Assembly (NCBI RefSeq): GCF_036014015.1
Contig: NZ_CP107905.1
Span: 3,348,001-3,412,000 of the forward strand
Source: Streptomyces sp. NBC_00457
Lineage (GTDB): Bacteria; Actinomycetota; Actinomycetes; Streptomycetales; Streptomycetaceae
Length of the DNA stretch: 64,000 nt
Direction: 5' to 3'
The position numbers were made by a program, and so were the translations under genes. The notes beneath the pieces were generated by a model, which was not told the origin of the DNA, ran no database searches, and saw only the letters and a program-made list of their open reading frames with translations. Of the stretch, positions 17,347-28,285 are shown one piece after another. The first letter of the stretch is position 1. Every line of letters starts with the position of its first letter.

Positions 17347-18408
17347 TCAGAGCGCTATGAACAGCACGATCATGCCGATGCCCAGGGCGATGCCGACCGC
17401 GCCGCAGATGATGCCGGCCAGGGCGTGGCCGGCGTTCGTGGCCTCGCCCTTGCGGGCCTTGCCGCGGCCGAGTACGCCGAAGATCACGGCGAGGATGCCG
17501 AGGACGATGGCCAGCGGCCATAGGCAGAAGACGACGGCCGCGCAGATGCCGAGCACGAGGCTTGCCGTGCCCATCCCGTTGGCCGGCGCGGGATGCATAC
17601 CGGGCCAGCCGTAGTGGCCTACACCGGGCGGGGTCGGATATCCGGGACCTGTGGGGTAGCCGGGGCTGGCGGGGTAGCCGGGGTCGGGCTGGTAGACCGC
17701 GTCGGTCGGGGTCGGGTAGCCCTGACCGGCCGGGTAGCCGTAACCCGCCGGGTAGCTGGGGCCTGCCGGGTAGCCGTATGCGACCTGGCCGGGGCCGTCG
17801 GGGGCTATGGGCGGCGGGGGGACGGGGTGGCCGTGGTCGTGCGGAGTGGTCGGGGCGGGCGGGGCGAAGGGGTTGGATGAGCCGTTGGCTGGGGGTGTGG
17901 GCGTTGGGGGTGCGAAAGGGTTCGCCCAGGGCTGGGGTGCCTGGGTCGGCTGAGGTTGGGCCTGCGTGGGGGCCGGCTCCACCGGGTTCGCCCACGCCTG
18001 GTCGGCGTCCGCCGTGGCAGGGGGTGTGCCCATCGACGGGACCGACGTCACTGTCGGCTGATCGTGGACGGAGGGGGCGGGGCCGGTGTCGTCCGCGGGC
18101 GGAGACCATGGGTTCGGCCCGGGACGGGCGTCGGCAGGGCTGCTCGCCGAGTCCGCGCGTCCCGCCATCGACTCCCCGCGTCCACGCCCACTCGCCGGGT
18201 CCGCGCGTCCCGCCAGCGACCCCCCACGACCACTCGACGGCTCCGCCTTCCCCAGGTCGACGGACTCCGCACCCCCGGCCAGCGGCACCTCCGCCGCGTC
18301 GGCCACTGCCGCGCCCGGCGCTGTGGCTGCGTCGGCGTCGCCTGGCGGCGTCGGCCAGACTGCTGCGGCGTTCTCACGCGCTTCCGGCGTCTGCGCGTCG
18401 TCGGACAT
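17347..18408 (-). CDS. DUF4190-type membrane protein with long Pro/Gly/Tyr-rich N-terminus
   Basis: 353 residues from ATG 18408 (MSDDAQTPEA). The first 250 or so are disordered: acidic and Ala-rich, then repeated Gly-Tyr-Pro units such as GYGYPAGQGYPT and GYPTGPGYPTPPG. The C-terminal 75 residues hold two helices, MGTASLVLGICAAVVFCLWPLAIVLG and HALAGIICGAVGIALGIGMIVLF, separated by a basic loop GRGKARKGEATN. This matches the DUF4190 arrangement common in actinobacteria. The Pro/Tyr tail is typical of proteins thought to interact with cell-envelope complexes; the exact role is unknown. Confidence 0.78.
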   Translation of the reverse strand: MSDDAQTPEARENAAAVWPTPPGDADAATAPGAAVADAAEVPLAGGAESVDLGKAEPSSGRGGSLAGRADPASGRGRGESMAGRADSASSPADARPGPNPWSPPADDTGPAPSVHDQPTVTSVPSMGTPPATADADQAWANPVEPAPTQAQPQPTQAPQPWANPFAPPTPTPPANGSSNPFAPPAPTTPHDHGHPVPPPPIAPDGPGQVAYGYPAGPSYPAGYGYPAGQGYPTPTDAVYQPDPGYPASPGYPTGPGYPTPPGVGHYGWPGMHPAPANGMGTASLVLGICAAVVFCLWPLAIVLGILAVIFGVLGRGKARKGEATNAGHALAGIICGAVGIALGIGMIVLFIAL

Positions 18409-18560
18409 GCGCGGGGCCCCCTCTGTCGTGCGTGCCGTCATGCTACGGCCCGTGCCACGACGGCAGGGGCCCGGCCTACGATGATCCCCGAGTCATCGAT
18501 CAGCCGATCACCCGCGTCCCGCCGGACACCGGCCGGGGACGCCGTTCCCGGGGAGGAACC

Positions 18561-19619
18561 TTGACCCAGTACGTCGCCGCAGGCGCCCCGCGCGACCTGC
18601 ACGCCTTCATCGCCGGACTGCCCAAGGCCGAACTGCATGTGCATCACGTCGGCTCCGCCTCCCCCCGGATCGTCTCCGAACTGGCCGCGCGCCACCCCGA
18701 CTCCAAGGTGCCCACCGACCCCGAGGCCCTGGTCGACTACTTCACCTTCACGGACTTCGCCCATTTCATCGAGGTGTACCTGTCCGTCGTCGACCTGATC
18801 CGCACGCCGGAGGACGTACGTCTGCTGACGTACGAGGTGGCCCGTGACATGGCCCGGCAGCAGGTGCGCTACGCCGAGCTGACCATCACGCCGTACTCCT
18901 CGACCCGGCGCAACATCGACGAGGGCGCCTTCATGGACGCCATCGAGGACGCCCGCAAGGCCGCGGAGGCCGACTTCGGGACCGTACTGCGCTGGTGCTT
19001 CGACATCCCCGGCGAGGCGGGGCTCGAAGCCGCCGAGGAGACGACTCGGCTGGCCACCGACGACCGGCTGCGCCCCGAGGGGCTGGTGTCGTTCGGGCTC
19101 GGCGGGCCCGAAATCGGCGTGCCGAGGCCGCAGTTCAAGCCGTTCTTCGACCGCGCGCTGGCCGCCGGCCTCCGGTCGGTGCCGCACGCCGGTGAGACGA
19201 CCGGCCCGGAGACGGTGTGGGACGCCATCACCGAGCTGCGTGCCGAGCGCATCGGGCACGGCACCAGTTCCGCCAAGGACGCGAAGCTGCTCGCGCACCT
19301 CGCCGAGCACCGCATCGCGCTGGAGGTGTGCCCGACCTCCAACATCGCCACCCGCGCGGTCCGCACCCTCGACGAGCACCCCATCAAGGAGTTCGTGCGG
19401 TCCGGCGTCCTGGTCACCATCAACTCCGACGACCCGCCGATGTTCGGCACCGACCTCAACAACGAGTACGCGGTCGCCGCCAAGCTCCTCGAACTCGATG
19501 AGCGCGGCCTCGCCGACCTCGCGAAGAACGCGGTCGAGGTGTCCTTCCTCGACGAGCCCGGCAAGACCCGGATCAAGGACGAGATCGACGCCTACACCTC
19601 GACCTGGCTCGCGCCATGA
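18561..19619 (+). CDS. Aminodeoxyfutalosine deaminase (adenosine deaminase family)
   Basis: 352 residues from TTG 18561, chosen because GGGAGGAA lies directly upstream. Zinc ligands are His26 and His28 in ELHVHH, plus SVPHAGE, RIGHGTS and NSDDPPMFG, the metal-dependent amidohydrolase set of adenosine deaminases. HHVGSASP in place of the usual HLDGA, together with FTFTDFAHFIEVYLSVV, matches as I recall the streptomycete enzyme that deaminates 6-aminodeoxyfutalosine in the futalosine route to menaquinone. Adenosine deamination remains possible. The downstream gene overlaps by 4 bp. Confidence 0.83.
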   Translation: MTQYVAAGAPRDLHAFIAGLPKAELHVHHVGSASPRIVSELAARHPDSKVPTDPEALVDYFTFTDFAHFIEVYLSVVDLIRTPEDVRLLTYEVARDMARQQVRYAELTITPYSSTRRNIDEGAFMDAIEDARKAAEADFGTVLRWCFDIPGEAGLEAAEETTRLATDDRLRPEGLVSFGLGGPEIGVPRPQFKPFFDRALAAGLRSVPHAGETTGPETVWDAITELRAERIGHGTSSAKDAKLLAHLAEHRIALEVCPTSNIATRAVRTLDEHPIKEFVRSGVLVTINSDDPPMFGTDLNNEYAVAAKLLELDERGLADLAKNAVEVSFLDEPGKTRIKDEIDAYTSTWLAP

Positions 19620-20383
19620 CCTCCACCACAATGACGCCCATGCAGAACGTGACCGCCGTAGCCCACCGCGGCGACCCCTACCGGCTCCGCGAGAACACGC
19701 TCGGCTCGCTGCGTTCCGCGCTCAGACAGGGCGCGGACGCGGTCGAGATCGACGTACGGCTGACCCGGGACGGCGTGCCCGTGCTGCTGCACGACGACAC
19801 GCTCAAGCGGCTGTGGGAGCACGACCGGCCGCTGAGCTCGCTGTCGGCGGCCGAGGTGCACGGGCTCACGGACGGCGGGGTGCCGACGCTGGCTCAGGCC
19901 CTCGCCGCCACCGACGGCCACCGGGTCATGCTCGACCTGCCCGGCGGGCCGAGTGCGAAGGCGGTCCGCCGGGTCGTGGGCGTCGTACGGGAGTCGGGGG
20001 CGGCCGACCGCGTGTACTACTGCGCCGACGCCGGCGCGATGCTCAACGTGCGCGCCGCCGACCCGGCCGCCGAGATCGCGCTGACCTGGACGACGCTGGC
20101 GCCCGCGCGGCCCGTCCTGCTGGACGCGGTGCGGCCCCGGTGGCTCAACTACCGCTTCCCTCTGGTCGACCGCGACCTCGCCGGCCGCCTCCACGCGGAC
20201 GGCTATCTGATCTCCGTCTGGACGCCCGACACCCGCCGCTCCATGCGCCGGCTCGTCGACATCGGCGTCGACTCGATCACCACGAACCGCATCGACGCAC
20301 TCTGCACCCTGCGCGGACCCCGGGGCACTACAGGCGCGAACGCTGAGCCACCGTCGCCGGGTCGGCGGGGGTCGCTCGCGTGA
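19616..20383 (+). CDS. Glycerophosphodiester phosphodiesterase
   Basis: 255 residues. GDPD marks are VAHRGDPYRLRENT (catalytic His and Glu), AVEIDVRLTRDGVPVLLHDDTL (Glu-x-Asp metal ligands and second His) and the C-terminal YLISVWTPDT and SITTNRID. It cleaves glycerophosphodiesters to glycerol-3-phosphate and alcohol. No signal peptide, so probably cytosolic. ATGA overlap with the deaminase implies co-translation. Its last 56 bp overlap the 3' end of the convergent sigma-factor gene. Confidence 0.88.
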   Translation: MTSTTMTPMQNVTAVAHRGDPYRLRENTLGSLRSALRQGADAVEIDVRLTRDGVPVLLHDDTLKRLWEHDRPLSSLSAAEVHGLTDGGVPTLAQALAATDGHRVMLDLPGGPSAKAVRRVVGVVRESGAADRVYYCADAGAMLNVRAADPAAEIALTWTTLAPARPVLLDAVRPRWLNYRFPLVDRDLAGRLHADGYLISVWTPDTRRSMRRLVDIGVDSITTNRIDALCTLRGPRGTTGANAEPPSPGRRGSLA

Positions 20384-21998
20384 CGTACTGGGGTACGGGA
20401 GCGGTGTCCTTGCCGTTGTCGCGGACCAGGCCGTAGCGGATGGCGCCCTGGTCGGGGCCGTTCTGGATGTCCTCGGTCACCTTGTCCCAGCTGGACGGGA
20501 AGACGGTCAGGCCGTACGAGGCGCCGCGCTCGTTGACGTTGAGGGTGACGGTTCCGTCGACGTAGAAGAACTCGTTCTGCCACATCTGCTGGGTGCCGTC
20601 CGGGAGGTCCGTGTAGCCGATGTCCGGGCCGCCCATGCCGGTGACGTAGCCGCGGTCGGAGCCGTCCCCGATGACGTCGTCCATACGACGGCCGCCACCG
20701 GAGGCGACGTGGAAGAGCTTGCCCTTCAGACCGGTCCAGGTCGGCATGGTCAGCCCACCGGGCCGGTCGTGCGGGGCGATCTGCCAGCGGACCAGGACGT
20801 AGCCCTGGCCGCTGAGCGTCACGTTCTCCCCGCGGTGCTGCATCACGGTCCTCGCGCCGCCGGTGCTGGTGATGCCGGACTCGGGGCGAAGCGGGAGGGC
20901 GGCGGGCCGGGTGTTCGGGTCCGGTGCCTGGTCGACGGCGTCCACGACGGTGCCGTACAGGTCGGGCTGCCGCGTCGGGGACGGTGAAGGTGACGCCGTG
21001 GGCGAGGCGGGCGCGGAAGGGGCCGGCGGGCGGGCCGTGCTCGCCGCGGTCGGGGCCGCCGCGCGCGGGGGCGGGTCGGCCGGGGGCTGGGTGACGACGT
21101 ACGCACCACCCGCCACGATGCTCGCGCCGGCCGTCATCGCGACGGCGGGCTTGGTCAGCGCGCCCAGCACCTTCGCGGACCAGCCGATGGAGGTGGCGGC
21201 CACGGCCGTCTTGCCGCCGAAGGCCAGCGACAGGGTGAAGCCGACCGGGAGCGGCACGAGCGCGATCCCGACGAGCAGCCGCTCGGCCGGTACGACGGCC
21301 TGGCGGGCGTCGCCGCAGTAGCCGCAGCCGCGGATGTGCCGGGCCAGCCGCTTGCGCCAGACGGAGTCGGGGCCGCCGTTCCAGCGGGCCGTGACCTCGC
21401 GCAGTTCGGGGCAGGCGCCATCCAGGGCGCGCACGATGCCGCGCGCGTTCTCCACGCGTTCCTTCAGCCGCTGGACGCGAACGGCGGCATGCTGGCGGCT
21501 GATGCCGGCGGCCGAGGCCAGCTCACGCCGGGTGAGTTCACCGGCGACCTCCAGCCACCACAGCGACAGCAGCTGCCGGTCCTCGTCGTCGAGCCAGCGC
21601 ACCGCCTCCGCGACCTCGCGGCGCTGGCCCTCCAACTGGAGCCGCAGCACGGTGAGTTCGGCGAAGTCGGTGGCCTCGTGCGCCGCGGACTCGTCCAGCC
21701 GGTCGGGCTGCTTGCGGCGTGCCCGGTCCCGGATCTGCCGCATGGCGATCGCCACCAGCCAGGACCGGAAGCTGTCCGGGTCGCGCAGCGAGCCGAGGTT
21801 GTCGACGGCCCGCAGCATCGTCTCTTGTACGACGTCGTCGACATCGGCATGACCGTTCAGGGCGCGGCCGACGATGTTGTAGACCAGCGGCAGCCAGCCC
21901 GCGACCAGCTCGTCCAGCGCCTGCCGGTCGCCGGCCTGCGCCGCCGCGATGGTGGATCGCCACTGCCGCCCTTCCACAATCGTCCTCTCCTGTGTCAT
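20328..21998 (-). CDS. ECF sigma factor fused to a membrane-anchored extracytoplasmic domain
   Basis: 556 residues, nearly three times an ordinary ECF sigma factor. Sigma-70 region 2 (about 20-90) has LVYNIVGRALNGHADVDDVVQETMLRAV, and region 4 (about 130-190) has a helix-turn-helix in LTRRELASAAGISRQHAAVRVQRLKERV. A zinc-finger-like HIRGCGYC motif follows at about 232-240, then hydrophobic segments near 245-265 and 285-305, a Pro/Ala/Ser linker, and an outside domain of about 210 residues (DLYGTVVDAVDQ to VAQRSRL) that I do not recognise. It probably senses an envelope or extracellular signal and regulates itself by membrane tethering. A second, truncated member lies at 34969-35925. Confidence 0.82.
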   Translation of the reverse strand: MTQERTIVEGRQWRSTIAAAQAGDRQALDELVAGWLPLVYNIVGRALNGHADVDDVVQETMLRAVDNLGSLRDPDSFRSWLVAIAMRQIRDRARRKQPDRLDESAAHEATDFAELTVLRLQLEGQRREVAEAVRWLDDEDRQLLSLWWLEVAGELTRRELASAAGISRQHAAVRVQRLKERVENARGIVRALDGACPELREVTARWNGGPDSVWRKRLARHIRGCGYCGDARQAVVPAERLLVGIALVPLPVGFTLSLAFGGKTAVAATSIGWSAKVLGALTKPAVAMTAGASIVAGGAYVVTQPPADPPPRAAAPTAASTARPPAPSAPASPTASPSPSPTRQPDLYGTVVDAVDQAPDPNTRPAALPLRPESGITSTGGARTVMQHRGENVTLSGQGYVLVRWQIAPHDRPGGLTMPTWTGLKGKLFHVASGGGRRMDDVIGDGSDRGYVTGMGGPDIGYTDLPDGTQQMWQNEFFYVDGTVTLNVNERGASYGLTVFPSSWDKVTEDIQNGPDQGAIRYGLVRDNGKDTAPVPQYVTRATPADPATVAQRSRL

Positions 21999-22268
21999 TC
22001 CGTGTCCGTACGCACCTTGTCAGCCGTGACTGTGTGGCTCGCCATGAGGAAGATCACAGATACGGAGACGGGGTGAAGGCGGCCTCGATAACAGTTTTTC
22101 GGTGCCGGTGCCGGTCCCGTAGGGGCGATCCCCGGGAACTCCAGTGCCGAGGGCGGGAATTGCTCGGGGTTCCACCAGGGTGGGTGCCCTCCTCGGTGAC
22201 GATCCGGGCATCGTCGTACTCGCAGAGGATCATCACAAACGCCCAGCCGCCCCCCCCTGGAGCAGCCC

Positions 22269-23465
22269 ATGCGCACCTCTGTCCTCGCCGCCTGTGTCGC
22301 CGTCGCCCTGACCGCGGGCCCGCTGGCGGCCCCCGCGTTAGCCGCGCCCCCGTCGGCCTCCGCGTCGGCCTCCGTCCGCGCCGCGGCGGGCCCGGACGCG
22401 GAGGCCCTGTGCGCCGCGATCGCCGGGCTTCCGGACGAGGACGCGACGGCCGCCCTGGTCCGGGTCGGCGGCACAGGGGGCAGCTGGCACGGCAGCTCGG
22501 GCGTGCGGGACCTGGTCAGCGGGCAGGCGGCGGATCCGGATGCGCGGTTCCGGGCCGGTTCGACGACGAAGGTGGTGACGGCGGCCGTCGTCCTGCAGCT
22601 CGCGGCGGAACGCGCGGTCGACCTGAACCGGCCGGTGCAGCACTACCTCCCCGGCCTGCTGAGCAAGCGCTTCAAGCCGATCACGGTACGGCAGCTGCTG
22701 AACCACACCAGCGGCATCCAACCCGGCGACGCCCTCGGTGACACCCTGGAGGAGGCGTACGAGCACCGCTTCGACACGCTTTCGCCGCGGCAGGTGGTGG
22801 CGTCGGCGGTGGCGAAGGGGCCGGAGTTCCGCCCCGGGAAGCAACAGCATTACCTCAACATCAACTACACGGTGCTCGGGATGCTGATCGAGAAGGTGAC
22901 CGGACACTCGTACGCCACCGAGGCCACCCGTCGCGTGCTGCACCCCGCGGGAATGTGGGACACGTACTTTCCGGGCACCGATCCGCGCATCCTCGGCCCG
23001 CACAACCGCGGATACCAGCAGATGAAGCAGCCGGACGGGACGACCCGGCTGGTCGACGTCACCGAGTGGAACCAGGCGGACCGCTGGGCGGCCGGCGACA
23101 TGATCTCCACGACCGCCGACCTGGAGCGGTTGATCGACACGCTCTTCCGAGGGCGGATCGTGCCCCAGCCGCAGCTGCGGGAGATGTTCACGGTGCCGCG
23201 CGTCAAGGACACGACCATGAAGGACGCGACGATGAGCGCGGGGCTCCAGCGGTTCGTGTACGAGGGGAAGGTCTACTGGATCAAGACAGGGGCTCGGTAC
23301 GGCTACAGCACGGCGATCGGCGCGACCCGCGGCCTGAGCCGGACGGTCGTCTACTCGCTCAACGACACGAACGCCAAGGACCAGGACATGAACCCGGTCG
23401 CGGAGCGGATCGTAGGGGCGGCGCTCAAGCAGGGCGTGAGTGGGCGAGACCACTTGTGCAACTAG
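22269..23465 (+). CDS. Secreted serine hydrolase (beta-lactamase/DD-peptidase family), TTA-containing
   Basis: 398 residues with GGAG just upstream of the ATG. A Sec signal peptide spans about 1-30. The class-C-like active site is Ser98-x-x-Lys101 (STTK in RAGSTTKVVTA) and Tyr195-x-Asn197 in HYLNINYTVLG; a KTGARYGYSTAIG segment near residue 338 fits the third KTG box. Probably a D-alanyl-D-alanine carboxypeptidase or esterase of the cell wall. Codon 24, inside the signal peptide, is TTA (22338-22340), so translation should need the bldA leucyl-tRNA and occur late in growth. Divergent from the sigma factor. Confidence 0.87.
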   Translation: MRTSVLAACVAVALTAGPLAAPALAAPPSASASASVRAAAGPDAEALCAAIAGLPDEDATAALVRVGGTGGSWHGSSGVRDLVSGQAADPDARFRAGSTTKVVTAAVVLQLAAERAVDLNRPVQHYLPGLLSKRFKPITVRQLLNHTSGIQPGDALGDTLEEAYEHRFDTLSPRQVVASAVAKGPEFRPGKQQHYLNINYTVLGMLIEKVTGHSYATEATRRVLHPAGMWDTYFPGTDPRILGPHNRGYQQMKQPDGTTRLVDVTEWNQADRWAAGDMISTTADLERLIDTLFRGRIVPQPQLREMFTVPRVKDTTMKDATMSAGLQRFVYEGKVYWIKTGARYGYSTAIGATRGLSRTVVYSLNDTNAKDQDMNPVAERIVGAALKQGVSGRDHLCN

Positions 23466-25517
<2,052 letters not shown>

Positions 25518-25541
25518 CTTCGCTGGGGCGCCGGTTTTCCG

Positions 25542-25598
25542 TCTGCGGGTGCGTTGTGGCTGGTCGCGCAGTTCCCCGCGCCCCTGGCGGGGCGCTGC
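25542..25598. repeat. Dispersed intergenic repeat, copy 2 (inverted relative to copy 1)
   Basis: The sequence TGGCTGGTCGCGCAGTTCCC followed by CGCGCCCCTGGCGGGGCGCTG is the reverse complement of the copy near 8026-8092. It contains the same GC-rich hairpin and lies between the FadH gene and the PadR gene, where it may act as a terminator. Confidence 0.55.
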
Positions 25599-25621
25599 TG
25601 CACCGTTCCTAGGATGGGCCC

Positions 25622-26167
25622 ATGTCCCTGCCGCACGCGATTCTGACCGCCCTGCTGGAGAAGCCGTCCTCGGGGCTGGAGCTGACTCGGCGGTTCGATC
25701 GGTCGATCGGGTACTTCTGGTCGGCGACGCATCAGCAGATCTATCGCGAGCTGGGGAAACTCGAGGCCGAGGGCTCCATCCGGGCCCTGCCCGCCGCGCA
25801 GCCGACCCGTGGGCAGAAGAGGAGCTACGAGGTGCTGCCCGCGGGCCGCGCCGAACTGGCCCGCTGGACGGCCGCCGCCCAGGGCCCCAAGCCGCACCGG
25901 GACGCCCTGCTGCTGCGGCTGCGCGCGGCGGCCGTGGTCGGCACGGCGGGTCTTGAGGCCGATCTGCGCCGCCATCTGGAGCTGCACCGGCGGCAGTTGG
26001 CCGAGTACGAGGAGATCGAGCGGCGCGATTTCCCGCCCGGCAAGGACAACCCCGAGGACCGGCTGCGGCATCTGGTGCTGCGGGCGGGCATCGACCTGGA
26101 GAACTTCTGGACGGGGTGGCTGACGCACGCGCTGGAGGAAGTCGCCGGGCTGCCGGATCACGGCTGA
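25622..26167 (+). CDS. PadR-family transcriptional regulator
   Basis: 181 residues. The N-terminal winged helix reads LPHAILTALLEKPSSGLELTRRF, then YFWSATHQQIYRELGKLEAEGSI, the classic PadR recognition region. The Vir-like C-terminal helices (about 100-175, LRRHLELHRRQLAEYEEIERRDF) mediate dimerisation. PadR proteins usually repress a neighbouring gene; the nearest candidate is the fadH-type gene upstream, but no operator was identified. Confidence 0.88.
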   Translation: MSLPHAILTALLEKPSSGLELTRRFDRSIGYFWSATHQQIYRELGKLEAEGSIRALPAAQPTRGQKRSYEVLPAGRAELARWTAAAQGPKPHRDALLLRLRAAAVVGTAGLEADLRRHLELHRRQLAEYEEIERRDFPPGKDNPEDRLRHLVLRAGIDLENFWTGWLTHALEEVAGLPDHG

Positions 26168-26317
26168 GCTCTCCGCCGGCATCCCCCGCCCCGGGCTGTG
26201 GGCGAAGTCATAGCCGTACACCTACTCCGGCTTTACACACGCTGCAGTAACTTGGTGAACGAAACAGTTTCGTTCCGGTGGGCGGCCAGCTCCGCCTCCA
26301 TACGGGAGAAGGCAGCC

Positions 26318-26977
26318 ATGGTCTCCGTACTCGTGGTCACCGACCAGTCTCTGCAGCGTCTCGCCCTACACATGCTCCTCGCCGCCGAGCCCGATCTGAG
26401 CGTCGTCGGGGAAGCGGCGAGCGGGACCGAGGCGGTCCGCCTGAGCGCCGAACTCCGTCCCGACGTCGTCCTGGTGGACGGCAGACTCGCCCAGGCGGAC
26501 GGCATCGAGGCCGTCCGGCGCCTCGCGGAGTCACCGCACACCCCGCGCACCCTGGTGCTCACCCCCGCCGGTGACGAGGGGTACGCCTACACCGCCCTGC
26601 ACGCCGGTGCGGACGGCTTCGTCCTCGAAGACGCCGCCCTCGACGAACTCGTCTCCGCCATCCGCGTCGTGGCCACCGGAGACGCCGTCATCACTCCCGG
26701 CCTGACCCGTGCTCTGATCGACGCCGTCCGGCAACAGGGCACCGTCCACCCGCTGCACCGCGCCTCCACGGTCGACGCCCTCACCGCACGCGAACGCGAC
26801 ATCCTCCTCGCCGTCGCCTCCGGTCGGTCCAACGCCGAGATCGCGAAGTGGCTCTCCATCGCCCCGACCACCGTCAAGAGCCACGTCAGCCACATCCTCG
26901 CCAAGATCGGCGCCCGGGCCAGGGTCCAAGCGGTGGCCTTCGCGTATGAGTCGGGCCTGGTACGGCCGGCCGCCTGA
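26318..26977 (+). CDS. NarL/LuxR-type response regulator, orphan
   Basis: 219 residues from ATG 26318, which has GGGAGAAGG upstream. The receiver domain (about 1-120) has the phosphorylatable Asp54 in VVLVDGRL and the Lys-site region replaced by TLVLTPAGDEG, so the conserved Thr/Lys pair is atypical. The LuxR helix-turn-helix (about 150-212) reads LTARERDILLAVASGRSNAEIAKWLSIAPTTVKSHVSHILAKIG. No histidine kinase is adjacent. Its targets are not evident. It is the last core-like gene before the carbohydrate island. Confidence 0.85.
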   Translation: MVSVLVVTDQSLQRLALHMLLAAEPDLSVVGEAASGTEAVRLSAELRPDVVLVDGRLAQADGIEAVRRLAESPHTPRTLVLTPAGDEGYAYTALHAGADGFVLEDAALDELVSAIRVVATGDAVITPGLTRALIDAVRQQGTVHPLHRASTVDALTARERDILLAVASGRSNAEIAKWLSIAPTTVKSHVSHILAKIGARARVQAVAFAYESGLVRPAA

Positions 26978-26982
26978 CACGT

Positions 26983-27019
26983 GGCTCTCTCCGCCCACCG
27001 ACGGTGACCGGAGAGAGCC
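26983..27019. terminator. Bidirectional terminator hairpin
   Basis: GGCTCTCTCCG (26983-26993) pairs perfectly with CGGAGAGAGCC (27009-27019) around a 15-base loop. It sits between the convergent response-regulator and GH5 genes and can serve both. Confidence 0.7.
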
Positions 27020-27046
27020 CGGCGAAGCCCACCTATCGCAGCGTCG

Positions 27047-28084
27047 TCACTTCCTCCAGGCCCAGTGCAGCCGGTCGAGACCGCTCTGGTTGTTCAGCTT
27101 CAGGCTGAGCTTGGTGCCCGTGCCCTGGAGGGTGGTGAGGGAGTAGGTGTCGCCGTTGCGCAGACCGGGCCAGTAGACCGAGCCGAGGCCCATCTCCCGG
27201 ATGATGTCGGTCGCGGCCTGGATGTACGCGACCTCGTTGGAGCCGTTGACCGGGCCGTTGTAGTCCAGGCCGGTCGTCATGGAAGCGCCGAACTCGTCGA
27301 GGATGGTGCGCGAGGCGCAGTCGCCGATGCGCTCCTTGAAGTCCGCTTTCCACTGCTCGACGCTGGTCCAGTCGGTGTGCCAGAAGCCGTAGTTGTGCAG
27401 GGCGATCCGGGTGCCCTTGAGGCGCGGATCGGCGCAGACCGGCTTGACGTCCTCGCTGTACTTGTACCCGCCGATCAGCATCCGGTCGCGGGGCACGTTG
27501 CGGTGCGTGGTCACCCACTTCGCCGCGATGTCGGTCCACTCCTGGGCGGTGTAGCCGAACGGCTCGTTCATCGGCTCGAAGTACACCCTGGAGTTGCGGG
27601 TGTAGGCGGAGGTGATCCGCGCCCACATCCGGTCCCAGGAGGCCTGGTCGTCGATCTTGCCGTCCTTGGTGTTGTCGGCCTCCCAGTAGCCCAGGATGAC
27701 CTTGAATCCCTTGGCGGTGGCGGCGTCGATCGCGCCCCGGTACGACTTCCAGAAGGGGCCGTTCACGGAGGTCGGATTGACCGGCAGGCGGACCGTGTTG
27801 GCACCGAGCCCGGCGAACCCGCCGATGATCGCCCGGGACTTGGCGTAGGTCGTGGCGTAACTGTCCGAGGTGGACAGGCCCGAGGGTACGACCGCGTCGT
27901 CGGCGTAATTGTCGCGCGGGTCGGCCCAGTTGACGCCTTGGAACGCGCTGACAGGCGGCGAGGCGTGGGTGGAGGCGGCTGCGGGAGCGGCGGACGCGGG
28001 GGAGGCAAGGGCCCCGCCGAATGCCGTGACGCCGGCCAGCAACGCCCCCAGGCAAGCTGTCCCGCGACGGTTCTTTCGTGACAC
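27047..28084 (-). CDS. Secreted GH5 glycoside hydrolase (cellulase family)
   Basis: 345 residues from GTG 28084, supported by AAAGGGA upstream; the frame continues open further 5' but without a ribosome site. A Sec signal with NRRGTACLG and ends SPASAAP. The TIM barrel has the acid/base Glu174 in YFEPMNEPFG and the nucleophile Glu264 in ILDEFGA, with GVNWADPRDNYADD near the start and GSVYWPGLRNGD near the end. It resembles the single-domain secreted GH5 beta-glucanase/mannanase-like proteins of streptomycetes; the substrate is not predictable by eye. A longer paralogue with a lectin tail is at 32906-34384. Confidence 0.88.
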   Translation of the reverse strand: MSRKNRRGTACLGALLAGVTAFGGALASPASAAPAAASTHASPPVSAFQGVNWADPRDNYADDAVVPSGLSTSDSYATTYAKSRAIIGGFAGLGANTVRLPVNPTSVNGPFWKSYRGAIDAATAKGFKVILGYWEADNTKDGKIDDQASWDRMWARITSAYTRNSRVYFEPMNEPFGYTAQEWTDIAAKWVTTHRNVPRDRMLIGGYKYSEDVKPVCADPRLKGTRIALHNYGFWHTDWTSVEQWKADFKERIGDCASRTILDEFGASMTTGLDYNGPVNGSNEVAYIQAATDIIREMGLGSVYWPGLRNGDTYSLTTLQGTGTKLSLKLNNQSGLDRLHWAWRK

Positions 28085-28244
28085 GACGTCCCTTTCTGAG
28101 CAGTTACGTCCGCGAAACCCTGCAAGCAGGTCGGCGGCTCTGTGGCTCCCGCAAAGTAGAAGAGACTTCGAACAAGGGTCAACACATCTGCACATCAAAT
28201 TTCATCAAGAACGCAGGATGACGCCCCACAACCGGACTGGAGAT

Positions 28245-28275
28245 GAAGGCGGCCGCGACTACTGCGGCCGCCTTC
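28245..28275 (-). terminator. Terminator hairpin after the esterase gene
   Basis: GAAGGCGGCCGC (28245-28256) and GCGGCCGCCTTC (28264-28275) form a perfect 12-bp stem with a 7-base loop immediately after the stop of the minus-strand esterase. No T-run follows. The remainder of 28085-28244 is the promoter region of the GH5 gene. Confidence 0.7.
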
Positions 28276-28285
28276 ACACTTCTGC

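Noticed and set aside
16250..18109. Long minus-strand reading frame across the tandem repeats, encoding Ser/Pro/Arg-rich 31-residue repeats
   Set aside because: It is the antisense or out-of-frame shadow of the DUF4190 gene and the NADAR gene, kept open by the 93-bp period and high GC. No ribosome site or domain supports it.
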